Below, in pieces: positions 1-9,322 of a stretch of 11,174 nt of DNA. The translations under genes were made by a program, and so were the position numbers. Every line of letters starts with the position of its first letter. Position 1 is the stretch's first letter. This DNA comes from an uncultured Methylophaga sp. Its GTDB lineage: Bacteria; Pseudomonadota; Gammaproteobacteria; Nitrosococcales; Methylophagaceae. The stretch spans positions 1 through 11,174 of the forward strand of contig CANRLD010000045.1 of the NCBI GenBank assembly GCA_947631375.1. Direction: 5' to 3'. The notes beneath the pieces are model-generated. The model was not told the DNA's origin, searched no databases, and was given only the letters and a program-made list of their open reading frames with translations.

Positions 1-49
1 CTTAGCGGCATTTCATGCCATCAGGTGCCTGGCTGTGCCAGACGCGGAA

Positions 50-1627
50 TCATTCCCACTCAATGGTGGCGGGCGGTTTGCTGGAAATATCGTAGGTTAC
101 CCGTGAAATTCCGGCGACTTCATTGATGATCCGCCGAGAGACCAGATCTAGGAAGTCATAAGGCAGGTGTGCCCAGCGGGCGGTCATAAAGTCGATTGTT
201 TCTACGGCACGTAATGCCACCACGTAATCGTAACGGCGACCATCGCCCATTACCCCAACTGATTTTACAGGTAAAAAGACAGCAAAGGCTTGGCTGGTTT
301 TATCGTATAAATCATGGTTGCGTAATTCTTCGATAAAGATATTGTCGGCCTTACGCAGCAGATCGGCATATTCTTTTTTAATTTCACCAAGAATACGTAC
401 CCCTAAGCCTGGACCTGGAAAAGGATGGCGATAAACCATATCGCTGGGTAGCCCGAGCTCCACACCCAGCTTGCGGACTTCGTCTTTAAACAGTTCGCGC
501 AACGGTTCAATCAATTGCAGCTTCATGTGTTCCGGTAAACCACCAACGTTGTGGTGGGTTTTGATCACCTGTGCTTTTCCTGTTTTTGCCGCAGCGGATT
601 CAATAACATCAGGATAAATCGTACCCTGGGCAAGCCATTGTACGTTGGTCAGTTTGGCAGCTTCTTCATCGAAAACGGCAACAAATTCGCGACCAATGAT
701 TTTACGTTTGGCTTCCGGATCCTGTTCGCCGGCCAACGCTGCCAGAAAACGGGCTTCGGCATCTACGCGAATAACCCGGATCCCCATATGTTTAGCAAAC
801 ATGGCCATGACCTGGTCACCTTCGTTTTCACGAAGCAGCCCGTTATCGACAAAAACGCAGGTTAATTGATCACCGATTGCCCGGTGCAGCAGCGCCGCGA
901 CAACAGAAGAGTCCACACCGCCGGATAAGCCTAGTAATACTTCATCTTTACCGACTTGCTGGCGGATGCTGGTAATGCTGTCTTCAATGATGTTTGCAGA
1001 AGTCCACAAGGTTTCGCAGCCGCAGATTTCGGTAATAAAACGTGAAATCATCCGCTGGCCTTGTGTGGTGTGGGTGACTTCAGGGTGGAACTGCAGGCCA
1101 TAAAACTGGCGGTTTTCATCCGCCATACCAGCAATAGGCGCGCTGTCTGTGCTGGCGATAATCTTAAAACCTTCAGGTAGCTGGCTGACCCGATCGCCAT
1201 GACTCATCCAGACATCCAGCATGCCATAGCCTTCTGGCGTGCTGTGATCTTCAATGTCCCGTAACAGGGCGGAGTGGCCGTGCGCGCGGATTTTGGCATA
1301 GCCGAATTCACGATGCGTTGACGATTCAACCTGACCACCGAGCTGCGTGGCCATGGTTTGCATACCGTAGCAAATACCCAAAACCGGAATGTTCAGCGTA
1401 AAAATACATTGTGGCGCCGCCGGAGCAGCGTCGCCGATTGTCGAGTCCGGCCCGCCAGAGAGAATGATGCCTTTTGGTGCGAACTCACGGATGTCAGCCT
1501 CGCTGATATCGGGGTTACGTAATTCGCAATAAACTCCGGCTTCCCGAATACGGCGGGCGATCAATTGTGTGTATTGCGAACCAAAATCGAGGATCAGGAT
1601 GCGGTGGTCGTGAATATGGCTGCTCAT
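50..1627 (-). CDS. guaA: GMP synthase (glutamine-hydrolysing)
   Basis: Converts XMP to GMP with ATP and glutamine in the cytoplasm, the last step of guanine nucleotide synthesis. The 525-residue product has an N-terminal class I glutamine amidotransferase domain (about residues 8-205). Its triad is visible as C86 in GICYG and H181/E183 in FHPEV. The ATP-pyrophosphatase domain follows, with the P-loop SGGVDSS at 235-241, and then the C-terminal dimerisation domain ending in PATIEWE. Residue numbers equal those known for E. coli GuaA. I chose the ATG at 1627 over an in-frame TTG five codons upstream because it gives the usual length and has AAGAGA eight bases or so before it. It lies 62 bases after guaB on the same strand, so a guaBA operon is expected, although a terminator-like hairpin sits between them. 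No damage is seen. Confidence 0.98.
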   Translation of the reverse strand: MSSHIHDHRILILDFGSQYTQLIARRIREAGVYCELRNPDISEADIREFAPKGIILSGGPDSTIGDAAPAAPQCIFTLNIPVLGICYGMQTMATQLGGQVESSTHREFGYAKIRAHGHSALLRDIEDHSTPEGYGMLDVWMSHGDRVSQLPEGFKIIASTDSAPIAGMADENRQFYGLQFHPEVTHTTQGQRMISRFITEICGCETLWTSANIIEDSITSIRQQVGKDEVLLGLSGGVDSSVVAALLHRAIGDQLTCVFVDNGLLRENEGDQVMAMFAKHMGIRVIRVDAEARFLAALAGEQDPEAKRKIIGREFVAVFDEEAAKLTNVQWLAQGTIYPDVIESAAAKTGKAQVIKTHHNVGGLPEHMKLQLIEPLRELFKDEVRKLGVELGLPSDMVYRHPFPGPGLGVRILGEIKKEYADLLRKADNIFIEELRNHDLYDKTSQAFAVFLPVKSVGVMGDGRRYDYVVALRAVETIDFMTARWAHLPYDFLDLVSRRIINEVAGISRVTYDISSKPPATIEWE

Positions 1628-1645
1628 GATTATCTCTTGCAAGCG

Positions 1646-1679
1646 AAAAGAAAATCCGCGCCACTCTGTAGTGACGCGG
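1646..1679 (-). terminator. Intrinsic terminator or attenuator-like hairpin between guaB and guaA
   Basis: Read on the minus strand, CCGCGTCACT (1679-1670) pairs with AGTGGCGCGG (1665-1656) across a four-base loop, ACAG. This gives ten pairs with one U-G wobble. The stem is followed at once by ATTTTCTTTT (1655-1646). That is the standard form of a Rho-independent terminator. It begins about ten bases after the guaB stop codon and ends before the guaA ribosome binding site. It could lower guaA expression relative to guaB through partial termination, or protect a guaB mRNA end. How often it terminates cannot be told from sequence. Confidence 0.72.
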
Positions 1680-1689
1680 CTATTCGTGG

Positions 1690-3200
<1,511 letters not shown>

Positions 3201-3215
3201 GGAACTAGAGGGTTT

Positions 3216-4730
3216 ATGACATCACTTATGACATCGGATGCGCAAGTTAAACTCGCTGCCCGTGCTGTCAAGGAGGTGTATCCGGTTTCGCGTCTGGTCA
3301 GAGAAGTCCGGTTACTGCTGGATGGATCTTTTCCATTGTTGTGGGTAGAAGGCGAAATCTCTAACCTGGCAATGCCAGCTTCCGGTCATATCTATTTCAC
3401 GCTGAAAGACTCAGCGGCGCAGGTGCGCTGCGCAATGTTCCGCAACCGCAATCAACAACTGCGATTCACCCCTGAAAATGGCATGCAGGTTTTATTGCGT
3501 GTCAAAGTGACGCTATACGAAGGTCGCGGAGAGTTTCAACTGGTTGTCGAGCACATGGAAGAAGCCGGCAGTGGTGCCTTGCAGCGTGCCTATGAAGCAT
3601 TGAAAGCGCGGCTGGGACAGGAAGGGCTGTTTGATAGCGCCCATAAAAAAGAGTTGCCAGCCTTTCCACAGACTGTCGGTATCATTTCGTCGCCGGATGG
3701 TGCGGCTGTTCACGATATTTTGCATGTCTTGCGCCGTCGTTTTCCAGCCGTTAACGTCATTTTGTATCCGGTAGCCGTACAAGGCGAGACGGCTCCGCAA
3801 CAAATTGCCGCGGCGATTCAACTGGCTGATCAGCGACAGGAGTGTGATGTGTTGATAGTCGGTCGTGGTGGCGGCTCACTGGAAGATTTATGGAGCTTTA
3901 ATGATGAAGTGGTGGCAAGAGCATTGTTTGCCAGCAGTTTGCCGACGATCAGCGCGGTAGGGCATGAGATCGATTTTACCATCGCTGATTTTGTGGCTGA
4001 TGTCAGAGCGCCAACACCCTCGGCAGCTGCGGAGTTAGCCGTTCCAGAAGCACAGCAATTGTTGACCAATTTAGCGACTCTTCTCAAAGGCTTACAAAGT
4101 CAGATTCGCTATAAAATTTCCAATGAACAGCGGCATATCCGCTATTTATCGCAGCGGTTACCGCGGCCTCGACAACAACTCATGCTACAACAGCAGCAAC
4201 TGAAACGTTTGCAAAATCAGCTGAATCACGCTGGCCGGCGGCAAATGCAAAACAGACAACAACAGCTGGATTATCTTGTCGCCCGACTACCGCATCCCCA
4301 ACAGCGGATCAGCTGGCAGCAAGCGCACTTGCTAAAACTGACGCAGCGTTTAGAAAATGTATTTGCCTTGCGTCAACAACAATATCAGCAGTACGGACAG
4401 AGCTTACTGCGTCGTTTGCAACGTTTGATACCGTTGAAACAACTGGCTCGCCAACAGCAGCGCTTGGCTGTGTGTCGCAACCGGTTAACACGATTAACCC
4501 AGCAACAGATAGCCGATCGTCAAAAACATCTGACACAGCTGATGCGTACCTTATCTGTGGCGAGTCCCTTGAATACCTTGCAGCGCGGCTACAGCATCAC
4601 CAGTGATGCGCAGAGTGGCAAGGTTGTATACCGTGCTGCGGATGTGGCGATTGGTCAAATGGTCACTATTCGCTTGTCAGCAGGATTGCTGCATTGCGAA
4701 GTTCGCAGTAAGGAAGATCAGCAAGACTGA
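3216..4730 (+). CDS. xseA: Exodeoxyribonuclease VII large subunit
   Basis: Nuclease subunit of exonuclease VII, which works with several copies of XseB to degrade single-stranded DNA; cytoplasmic. An N-terminal OB-fold (about residues 22-112) contains LLWVEGEISN and SGHIYFTLKD. The catalytic domain shows GRGGGSLEDLW (216-226), SAVGHEIDFTIAD (246-258) and DVRAPTPSAAAE (262-273). A long glutamine- and arginine-rich coiled coil spans about 275-445, before the conserved LQRGYSI tail (455-461). At 504 residues it is longer than the E. coli enzyme (456), and the extra length lies mostly in the coiled coil. ATG 3216 has GAGGG only three bases upstream. A second in-frame ATG at 3228, within a repeat of ATGACATC, could also start a 500-residue protein. 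It is divergent from guaB, the usual arrangement, and ends 8 bases from the convergent kinase frame. No xseB is present in the window. Confidence 0.96.
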   Translation: MTSLMTSDAQVKLAARAVKEVYPVSRLVREVRLLLDGSFPLLWVEGEISNLAMPASGHIYFTLKDSAAQVRCAMFRNRNQQLRFTPENGMQVLLRVKVTLYEGRGEFQLVVEHMEEAGSGALQRAYEALKARLGQEGLFDSAHKKELPAFPQTVGIISSPDGAAVHDILHVLRRRFPAVNVILYPVAVQGETAPQQIAAAIQLADQRQECDVLIVGRGGGSLEDLWSFNDEVVARALFASSLPTISAVGHEIDFTIADFVADVRAPTPSAAAELAVPEAQQLLTNLATLLKGLQSQIRYKISNEQRHIRYLSQRLPRPRQQLMLQQQQLKRLQNQLNHAGRRQMQNRQQQLDYLVARLPHPQQRISWQQAHLLKLTQRLENVFALRQQQYQQYGQSLLRRLQRLIPLKQLARQQQRLAVCRNRLTRLTQQQIADRQKHLTQLMRTLSVASPLNTLQRGYSITSDAQSGKVVYRAADVAIGQMVTIRLSAGLLHCEVRSKEDQQD

Positions 4731-4738
4731 GGCTGAAT

Positions 4739-6616
4739 TTATTGCTTTGCCAGCGGATCAGCGTGTTGGCAATAACGCTTTAATAGCTTGGTCAGCAGTA
4801 GAAAATCAACAGGTTTGGTGAGGTAGGCTGTGAAGAGTCCTTCTGCTTGCTGTAAATCGTAGGGCATAACGGCTGCAGTTATCGCAATCACCGGAATATC
4901 CCGTAGTGAAGGGGTCGCCAGGATTTGTTTGGTCGCCTGCAAACCGCTTATTCCCGGCAGATTAATATCCATCAGAATAACAGCAGGCGTATTGTGTTCC
5001 AGCCATTGCAGTCCGGCTTCAGCGGTTTTGCAGGTGTGTAATTGATAGTTGGGCAGACGGGTGAAAAAAGCCTCCATCAGCTTGATATTGGCTGGATTAT
5101 CTTCGATCGGCAGAATTAGATGGTTGTCAGCACTGGTGGTGGCTGTGTCGGCATTTTCAGGCCCCCGCGCCGTTGCTTGAGATGAAGACGGTGTTGTAGC
5201 GATTGGTAAGTCCACCCAGAAACGACTGCCTTGTTGTTCGCTACTTTCAAAATCCAAGGTACCGTGCATGGCATGGATTAGGCGTTGGGTTACGATTAGG
5301 CCTACACCAGTGCCTTCAATATCAGAGTTTTCCTGTCCCAGCCTGTCGAATGCGCTGAACAGGTAAGCCTGTTTTTCCTGCGCAATGCCGATGCCGGTAT
5401 CTTCAATAAGGATCCTCAACTGATTTTGCTCATCAAGATGCTGCGTGGTGACGGTGACGTAACCATTCGGGCGATTATATTTGATGGCATTACTGATAAG
5501 GTTAATAAATACCTGTTTGAGTCTGGTGGAATCTGCCAGCACCAGTTGGCTGGCTATGTTATTGGCATCAATCTGTACTTGGAAGCGATCTGCCAGACTT
5601 TTCAGCATTGGCAGACAGTGCTGAAGCGTTGTTTTAATATCCACCGACTCAATGGAAACATGCACCTTACCAGTTTCGATTTTGGCCAATTCCAATAGAT
5701 CATTGATGAGTTTGAGTAAGTGTTCGCCACTTTGCTCAATCACTTCCAGACTATCATTTTGGGTGGCTGTCGGCGGCGTCTGATTATCACTGCGTAGCAA
5801 ATGGGTGAAACCAAGAATGGCATTGAGCGGCGTGCGTAATTCATGGCTCATGGCGGACAGAAAGTCGGATTTTGCCTGATTGGCCTTTTCGGCTTCCTCC
5901 TTGGCGGCGATCAAGGCTTGGTGCTCGGCTTTTTGTAATGAGATATTCCTGATAATGCCGGTAAACAGATAACCACTTTCCCATTTAGAAGCACTTAATG
6001 TCAGCTCAATGGGGATGATTTGTCCATCTTTGTGCAGCCCTTCCAGTTCGACTGCCTGACCAATAATGCGTGGTTGTTCAGTAGTAATAAACCGTGACAT
6101 CCCTTGTTGATGACGTTGGTGATAATGCGGCGGTATCAATCGGGTAACATTCTGCCCAATAATTTCATCAGCCTGATAACCAAACAACTGCACAGCGGCA
6201 GCATTAAAGTTTTGAATAATGCCATTTTCATCAATGGTAATAACGCTTTCCAGCGTGTGATTCAGCAACGTTTGTAAACGTTCACTCTCACGTTTGGCGC
6301 TCATCTCAAGAGCCCTTCCCTTGAACAGTTCGGCTTCAAGAGCAGCGGTTTGCTGGGCGACTTTCTTGCTCAGCAGCTGGGCATGGCGATGCGTCAGCAG
6401 ATAACCCAGCAATGCCAGTGCGGCCAGTATGCTGAGTGAGAATAATGATATCTTTAGCCATTTGCCCATGCTGAGGGGCGGGGAGTAGATAAATCCTTCG
6501 AGCTGATCAGTGTTACCAATTAATGCCAGGTGTTGGTAGTAATCGGCAATTTTTTGCCAGCGTTCCTGGGTCATGTGGCCGAGCCGTACGGTAGGGTAAA
6601 GGCTCATTGGAAACAT
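4739..6616 (-). CDS. Remaining open frame of the disrupted hybrid histidine kinase (TM-PAS-HisKA-HATPase-REC)
   Basis: This 625-codon frame is the undamaged 3' part of the broken gene. Residues 10-45 are the remnant C-terminus of the NMT1-like domain. A membrane segment follows (about 53-74, ISLFSLSILAALALLGYLL), then a coiled linker, a PAS domain (about 113-228) and HisKA with SHELRTP (phosphorylated H258). The HATPase has its N box around N376, G1 DTGIG at 406-410 and G2 GTGVGL at 435-440. The receiver has acidic residues E505-D506, phosphoacceptor D550 in LMDINLPG, T580 and K601. All catalytic residues are present. The receiver's first strand reads LILPIEDN, with an unusual proline. The ATG at 6616 is a by-product of the frame change (it is out of frame within TATGTT of the sensor) and has no good ribosome binding site. 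If translated, the product would be a kinase without its periplasmic sensor. Whether it is made is unknown. Confidence 0.7.
   Translation of the reverse strand: MFPMSLYPTVRLGHMTQERWQKIADYYQHLALIGNTDQLEGFIYSPPLSMGKWLKISLFSLSILAALALLGYLLTHRHAQLLSKKVAQQTAALEAELFKGRALEMSAKRESERLQTLLNHTLESVITIDENGIIQNFNAAAVQLFGYQADEIIGQNVTRLIPPHYHQRHQQGMSRFITTEQPRIIGQAVELEGLHKDGQIIPIELTLSASKWESGYLFTGIIRNISLQKAEHQALIAAKEEAEKANQAKSDFLSAMSHELRTPLNAILGFTHLLRSDNQTPPTATQNDSLEVIEQSGEHLLKLINDLLELAKIETGKVHVSIESVDIKTTLQHCLPMLKSLADRFQVQIDANNIASQLVLADSTRLKQVFINLISNAIKYNRPNGYVTVTTQHLDEQNQLRILIEDTGIGIAQEKQAYLFSAFDRLGQENSDIEGTGVGLIVTQRLIHAMHGTLDFESSEQQGSRFWVDLPIATTPSSSQATARGPENADTATTSADNHLILPIEDNPANIKLMEAFFTRLPNYQLHTCKTAEAGLQWLEHNTPAVILMDINLPGISGLQATKQILATPSLRDIPVIAITAAVMPYDLQQAEGLFTAYLTKPVDFLLLTKLLKRYCQHADPLAKQ
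6585..6606 (-). other. Junction of a frame-shifting deletion in the sensor domain
   Basis: Sensor coding in frame with the signal peptide is recognisable up to AYVSNEP, ending at about 6600. Sensor coding in the kinase frame resumes at about 6590 with VRLGHM. These two motifs are normally far apart in NMT1-like proteins, so a deletion with a frame change lies here. The exact breakpoint cannot be placed without an intact relative. Confidence 0.7.
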
Positions 6617-6803
6617 AGGCGGTCAGCGCATCGATTTTGCGGTTAATCAAGTTGTCGATATCAGCTGCTGAAGGGGCGATAACGTTGAGCTGGGATTCGT
6701 GAATGTCGTCTTGCAATAGCATTGCTGATAAATCATCAGCGTAAGACTGACGAGTGACTGTTTTTCCAGCAAAATCAGCAGGGGAGTGGATGGTCGAATC
6801 TTC

Positions 6804-6806
6804 TCA
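6804..6806 (-). other. Premature in-frame TGA in the NMT1-like sensor domain
   Basis: The codon lies between TWLL and EDSTIH. NMT1-like sequence is uninterrupted on both sides in one frame, so a single base substitution explains the stop. An arginine codon CGA changed to TGA by C-to-T transition is the simplest origin (inference from the family's usual WL-R-ED context). Confidence 0.85.
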
Positions 6807-7223
6807 CAGCAACCAGGTGTAAGGACTGTTTTGAAAAATAGCGGCAAGCGCAACAAATGGCTGGCCTTTGAGCCGCTCAACAACTAATCCTGCTCCCGAG
6901 ATCCCAAAATCCACCCGCCCTGTTTCAACCTCGGAAAACGGTGCTTTTTGTCCGGTCAGGATCGTAACGGATAACCCGGCATCCCGATAAAACCCTTTCT
7001 CCTGTGCGGCATAAATACCCGCAAACTGAAACTGATGTTGCCAGTGAAACTTAATTGAAACGGGCGTGAGATGAGACTCATGATTGGCTAGCACTGGCAA
7101 GGCAGAAAATAACAGGATAAACGTGAACAAGCGGCGCATAAACAATACTCGTCGAGAGCTGGCCCCAAGCTTACTCTACTGCTAATGCGGATTGCCACAG
7201 ATACGGAGTCTTTTAGTCTGCTA

Positions 7224-7949
7224 TTACAGACGAAAATCCCGCCCCAGATAGACACTGAGTACCCGCTTATCCTTGAGGATTTCGTCGGGTGTTCCTTTGG
7301 CAATGACTTCACCTTCGTTAAAGATATAAGCGCGCTGACAAACACTCAAGGTTTCCCGGACATTATGATCCGTGATCAAAATACCAATGCCACGTGCTGC
7401 AAGTGCTTTAATAATACCCTGAATATCCAGCACTGAAATCGGATCGACACCAGCAAACGGTTCATCCAGCAGAATAAACTGCGGATCCATGGCTAAAGCA
7501 CGCGCAATTTCTACCCGTCGTCTTTCACCGCCCGATAACGCCATTCCCAGTGATTTTCGTATATGGCCAATATGAAACTCATCAAGCAATCTTTCCAGCA
7601 GCTGCTGTTTGGTACGTTGATCAAGCTGTTTTCGGGTTTCGATAATAGCGTACAGATTGTCTTCTACCGATAATTTACGAAACACCGATGCTTCTTGGGG
7701 CAAGTAACCAATCCCCCGTTGGGCACGGCTATGGATAGGTTCATGGGTCAGTTCCTGCTGATCCAGAAAAATACTGCCATGATCGACCGGAACCAAGCCG
7801 ACAATCATATAAAAACTGGTGGTTTTTCCCGCGCCATTGGGACCGAGTAAACCGACAATCTCACCACTATTTACTTCCAGGGAAATGTTTTTAACAACCT
7901 GTCGGTCACCATATTGCTTGGCAAGCGATATTGCAGAAAGCTGGCTCAT
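7224..7949 (-). CDS. lptB: LPS export ABC transporter ATPase LptB
   Basis: Cytoplasmic ATPase of the LptB2FGC complex that extracts LPS from the inner membrane and pushes it onto the periplasmic bridge. The 241-residue product has Walker A GPNGAGKT (36-43), the Q-loop in GYLPQEAS (81-88), the signature LSGGERRR (138-145), Walker B FILLDEP (158-164) with E163 as the catalytic base, and the H-loop H195 in LITDHN. It ends YLGRDFRL, almost the E. coli tail. The ATG at 7949 is 13 bases after the lptA stop, with GGAA upstream. It is the last gene of the operon. In many gammaproteobacteria rpoN and hpf follow; here the broken kinase does instead. LptF and LptG are not in this window. Confidence 0.98.
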   Translation of the reverse strand: MSQLSAISLAKQYGDRQVVKNISLEVNSGEIVGLLGPNGAGKTTSFYMIVGLVPVDHGSIFLDQQELTHEPIHSRAQRGIGYLPQEASVFRKLSVEDNLYAIIETRKQLDQRTKQQLLERLLDEFHIGHIRKSLGMALSGGERRRVEIARALAMDPQFILLDEPFAGVDPISVLDIQGIIKALAARGIGILITDHNVRETLSVCQRAYIFNEGEVIAKGTPDEILKDKRVLSVYLGRDFRL

Positions 7950-7962
7950 GTAAATTCCGGGG

Positions 7963-8772
7963 TTATTCAGGGTTCATTTGCAGATAACGGGCACTCACCC
8001 AGCCGATAACGGCGTTATCACCGATCATACCGCGTACCTGTACCCATTCTGGTTGACGAGTCAGTACGATAACTTCTGTGTTATTGCCCAAGGCGCCTAA
8101 GCGCTCATATTGCGTCCCAGGGCCGGTGCGGACATTTAGTGTTGCCAGCGTCACTGCGGTCGGATAGCTGGTATCAGACTGCTGTTCTGGTGCGGCGACT
8201 ACGGGTTGTGAGGTTTTTGTCGCGGGCTGCTCCGGCTTATTGGCGGTTTTGTCACGTTGGCCGGGTGGCTGAATGGTTATATGAACACGACCACTGGATT
8301 GCCGTTCTCCAGCCACTTCAACGGGTTTGGAATTGGCGACAACAATGTTTTTATCAATATCATATTCGATATGATTACCGCGAAATTCATCGCCTGATTG
8401 CCAGACATAACCTTGGCCTACCAGATAAATTCGCTGGCTGCGGGCGTGATATTCCATCTGTAGCGCTTTGGCTTTGACTGGCGGATCCCCTTCTTTGTGT
8501 ACCTGTTCATAGGTGGCGAGATTACCTTCGGCAATGGCTTTGTCCAGCTCGCGGTTTTCATTATAAAAAAAGGTGATGATATCGCCTTCAATGCGTAATG
8601 TGCCTTGCGTCAGTACTGCATCGCCCTTGTATTGGGTTATGCCGGTTTGGTCATCGAGCTGCGCGTGATCTGCTTCAATATTGATAGGCTGTTCACGATC
8701 ACTTGGTAGGGCAAGCGCAACAGCTGGCAGCAGGAATGTGACCCAAAACAGATTAATTAGCGGGTGGCGCAT
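7963..8772 (-). CDS. lptA: LPS-assembly periplasmic protein LptA with C-terminal SH3b domain
   Basis: Periplasmic bridge protein that carries LPS from LptC to LptD/E. The product has 269 residues, against about 185 in E. coli. A signal peptide ([21 protein letters not shown], cleavage likely after A21) is followed by the OstA/LptA beta-jellyroll (about 28-166) with the typical [12 protein letters not shown] start. A Pro/Gln/Thr-rich linker (about 168-205) leads to an SH3b domain (about 207-266) with [15 protein letters not shown] and the closing IGWVSARYL. The ATG at 8772 was chosen over longer in-frame options because the signal peptide starts there and GAGGA lies eight bases upstream. It overlaps the end of lptC by 20 bases. 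The SH3b extension is not part of the classical protein. Peptidoglycan binding is one inference; no catalytic residues are apparent. Confidence 0.93.
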   Translation of the reverse strand: MRHPLINLFWVTFLLPAVALALPSDREQPINIEADHAQLDDQTGITQYKGDAVLTQGTLRIEGDIITFFYNENRELDKAIAEGNLATYEQVHKEGDPPVKAKALQMEYHARSQRIYLVGQGYVWQSGDEFRGNHIEYDIDKNIVVANSKPVEVAGERQSSGRVHITIQPPGQRDKTANKPEQPATKTSQPVVAAPEQQSDTSYPTAVTLATLNVRTGPGTQYERLGALGNNTEVIVLTRQPEWVQVRGMIGDNAVIGWVSARYLQMNPE

Positions 8773-9322
8773 GGTATTGTCCTCGCACTCTGGAGTGCAG
8801 ATTGATGGTTTCTTCTTGTAACGCGGCATGCAAGCCGACCGAATGAGTGTCGCCATGCGGAGACTTCATGGTGACGGGCTGATCGGTATAGGCTGTATTA
8901 TGAACGGTGTCCAGATTCAGCTTTTCCGTAAGTAGCTGAATTTCAGGTTGATCCTTATTGGTAATAATAACGTTGCCCGTCATCAAAATATTTTCACCTT
9001 CACCTTCTGTTTCAGCATAGTCTGATTCAATGATCCAATCATCTCTTTGCGGAGTGATAATCAATGTTTCTGGATTATAAACTTCGGTGCGATCATTTTC
9101 TGGGTAATGGTACAAGGTATCACCAGTGATCACCCGCGATGGTTTACCTTGCAGATCCATTACGGTCAGTTTGAAATCCGTCATACCAAAGTCAATGCTG
9201 TACTCAATCGGCGAGGCTGTTGTTGGCGCTTCTGGTTTGTTCAACAAGAGCCACAGGCTGATCAAGGCGAGCAGCACCAAGGCAAATTTAAGAAGGTTAG
9301 CGGTGTTAAAAATGGCGTTCAA
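8753..9322 (-). CDS. lptC: LPS export system protein LptC
   Basis: Bitopic inner-membrane protein that links LptB2FG to LptA. The 189-residue product has a short cytoplasmic N-terminus, one membrane helix (about 10-28, LLKFALVLLALISLWLLL) and a periplasmic LptC jellyroll with the typical YSIDFGMTDFKLTVMD start and repeated beta strands. Its length matches E. coli LptC (191). The only plausible start in frame before the helix is a TTG at 9322; there is no ATG or GTG, and only a weak AGG lies upstream. It overlaps the end of kdsC by 17 bases and lptA by 20, which points to translational coupling. Confidence 0.93.
   Translation of the reverse strand: MNAIFNTANLLKFALVLLALISLWLLLNKPEAPTTASPIEYSIDFGMTDFKLTVMDLQGKPSRVITGDTLYHYPENDRTEVYNPETLIITPQRDDWIIESDYAETEGEGENILMTGNVIITNKDQPEIQLLTEKLNLDTVHNTAYTDQPVTMKSPHGDTHSVGLHAALQEETINLHSRVRGQYHAPPAN

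Larger units (their letters stand above)
4739..7139 (-). pseudogene. Disrupted hybrid sensor kinase with NMT1/THI5-like periplasmic domain
   Basis: The intact ancestor would have been a membrane two-component hybrid kinase: signal peptide, substrate-binding domain of the NMT1/THI5 family, membrane segment, PAS, HisKA, HATPase and receiver. The 5' part starts at ATG 7139 with a signal peptide (MRRLFTFILLFSALPVLA) followed by IKFHWQHQFQFAGIYAAQ, a hallmark of NMT1-like domains. It runs to SPYTWLL and then hits TGA at 6804-6806. The same frame goes on directly with EDSTIHSPADFAGKTV and, near 6640-6600, NRKIDALTAYVSNEP, all good NMT1-like sequence. After about 6600 the frame is lost. Homology resumes in another frame with VRLGHMTQERWQKIADYYQ, normally the C-terminal end of this domain. 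By recollection of family members some 80-100 codons are missing between these blocks. One nonsense change and one out-of-frame deletion therefore separate the sensor from the kinase. It lies downstream of lptB on the same strand, 84 bases away. The ligand is unknown; relatives bind small nutrients such as pyrimidine precursors. Confidence 0.85.

Noticed and set aside
8..42. Two small hairpins after guaA (GGCAT/ATGCC and CTGGC/GCCAG)
   Set aside because: Stems of five to seven pairs with no U-rich tract on either strand; too weak to call a terminator or repeat.
1629..1634. GATAAT on the minus strand as a guaA -10 box
   Set aside because: It ends two bases before the guaA ATG, so it could not serve a transcript carrying the ribosome binding site.
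6513..6722. Short minus-strand frame beginning at ATG 6722, as a separate small protein
   Set aside because: Its first two-thirds are in frame with the NMT1-like sensor and encode that domain; the rest is frame-shifted kinase-gene sequence. It is a fragment of the damaged gene.
6804..7139. A free-standing 111-residue NMT1-like periplasmic protein
   Set aside because: Homology continues in the same frame past the stop codon, so this is the truncated start of a larger receptor, not a complete gene.
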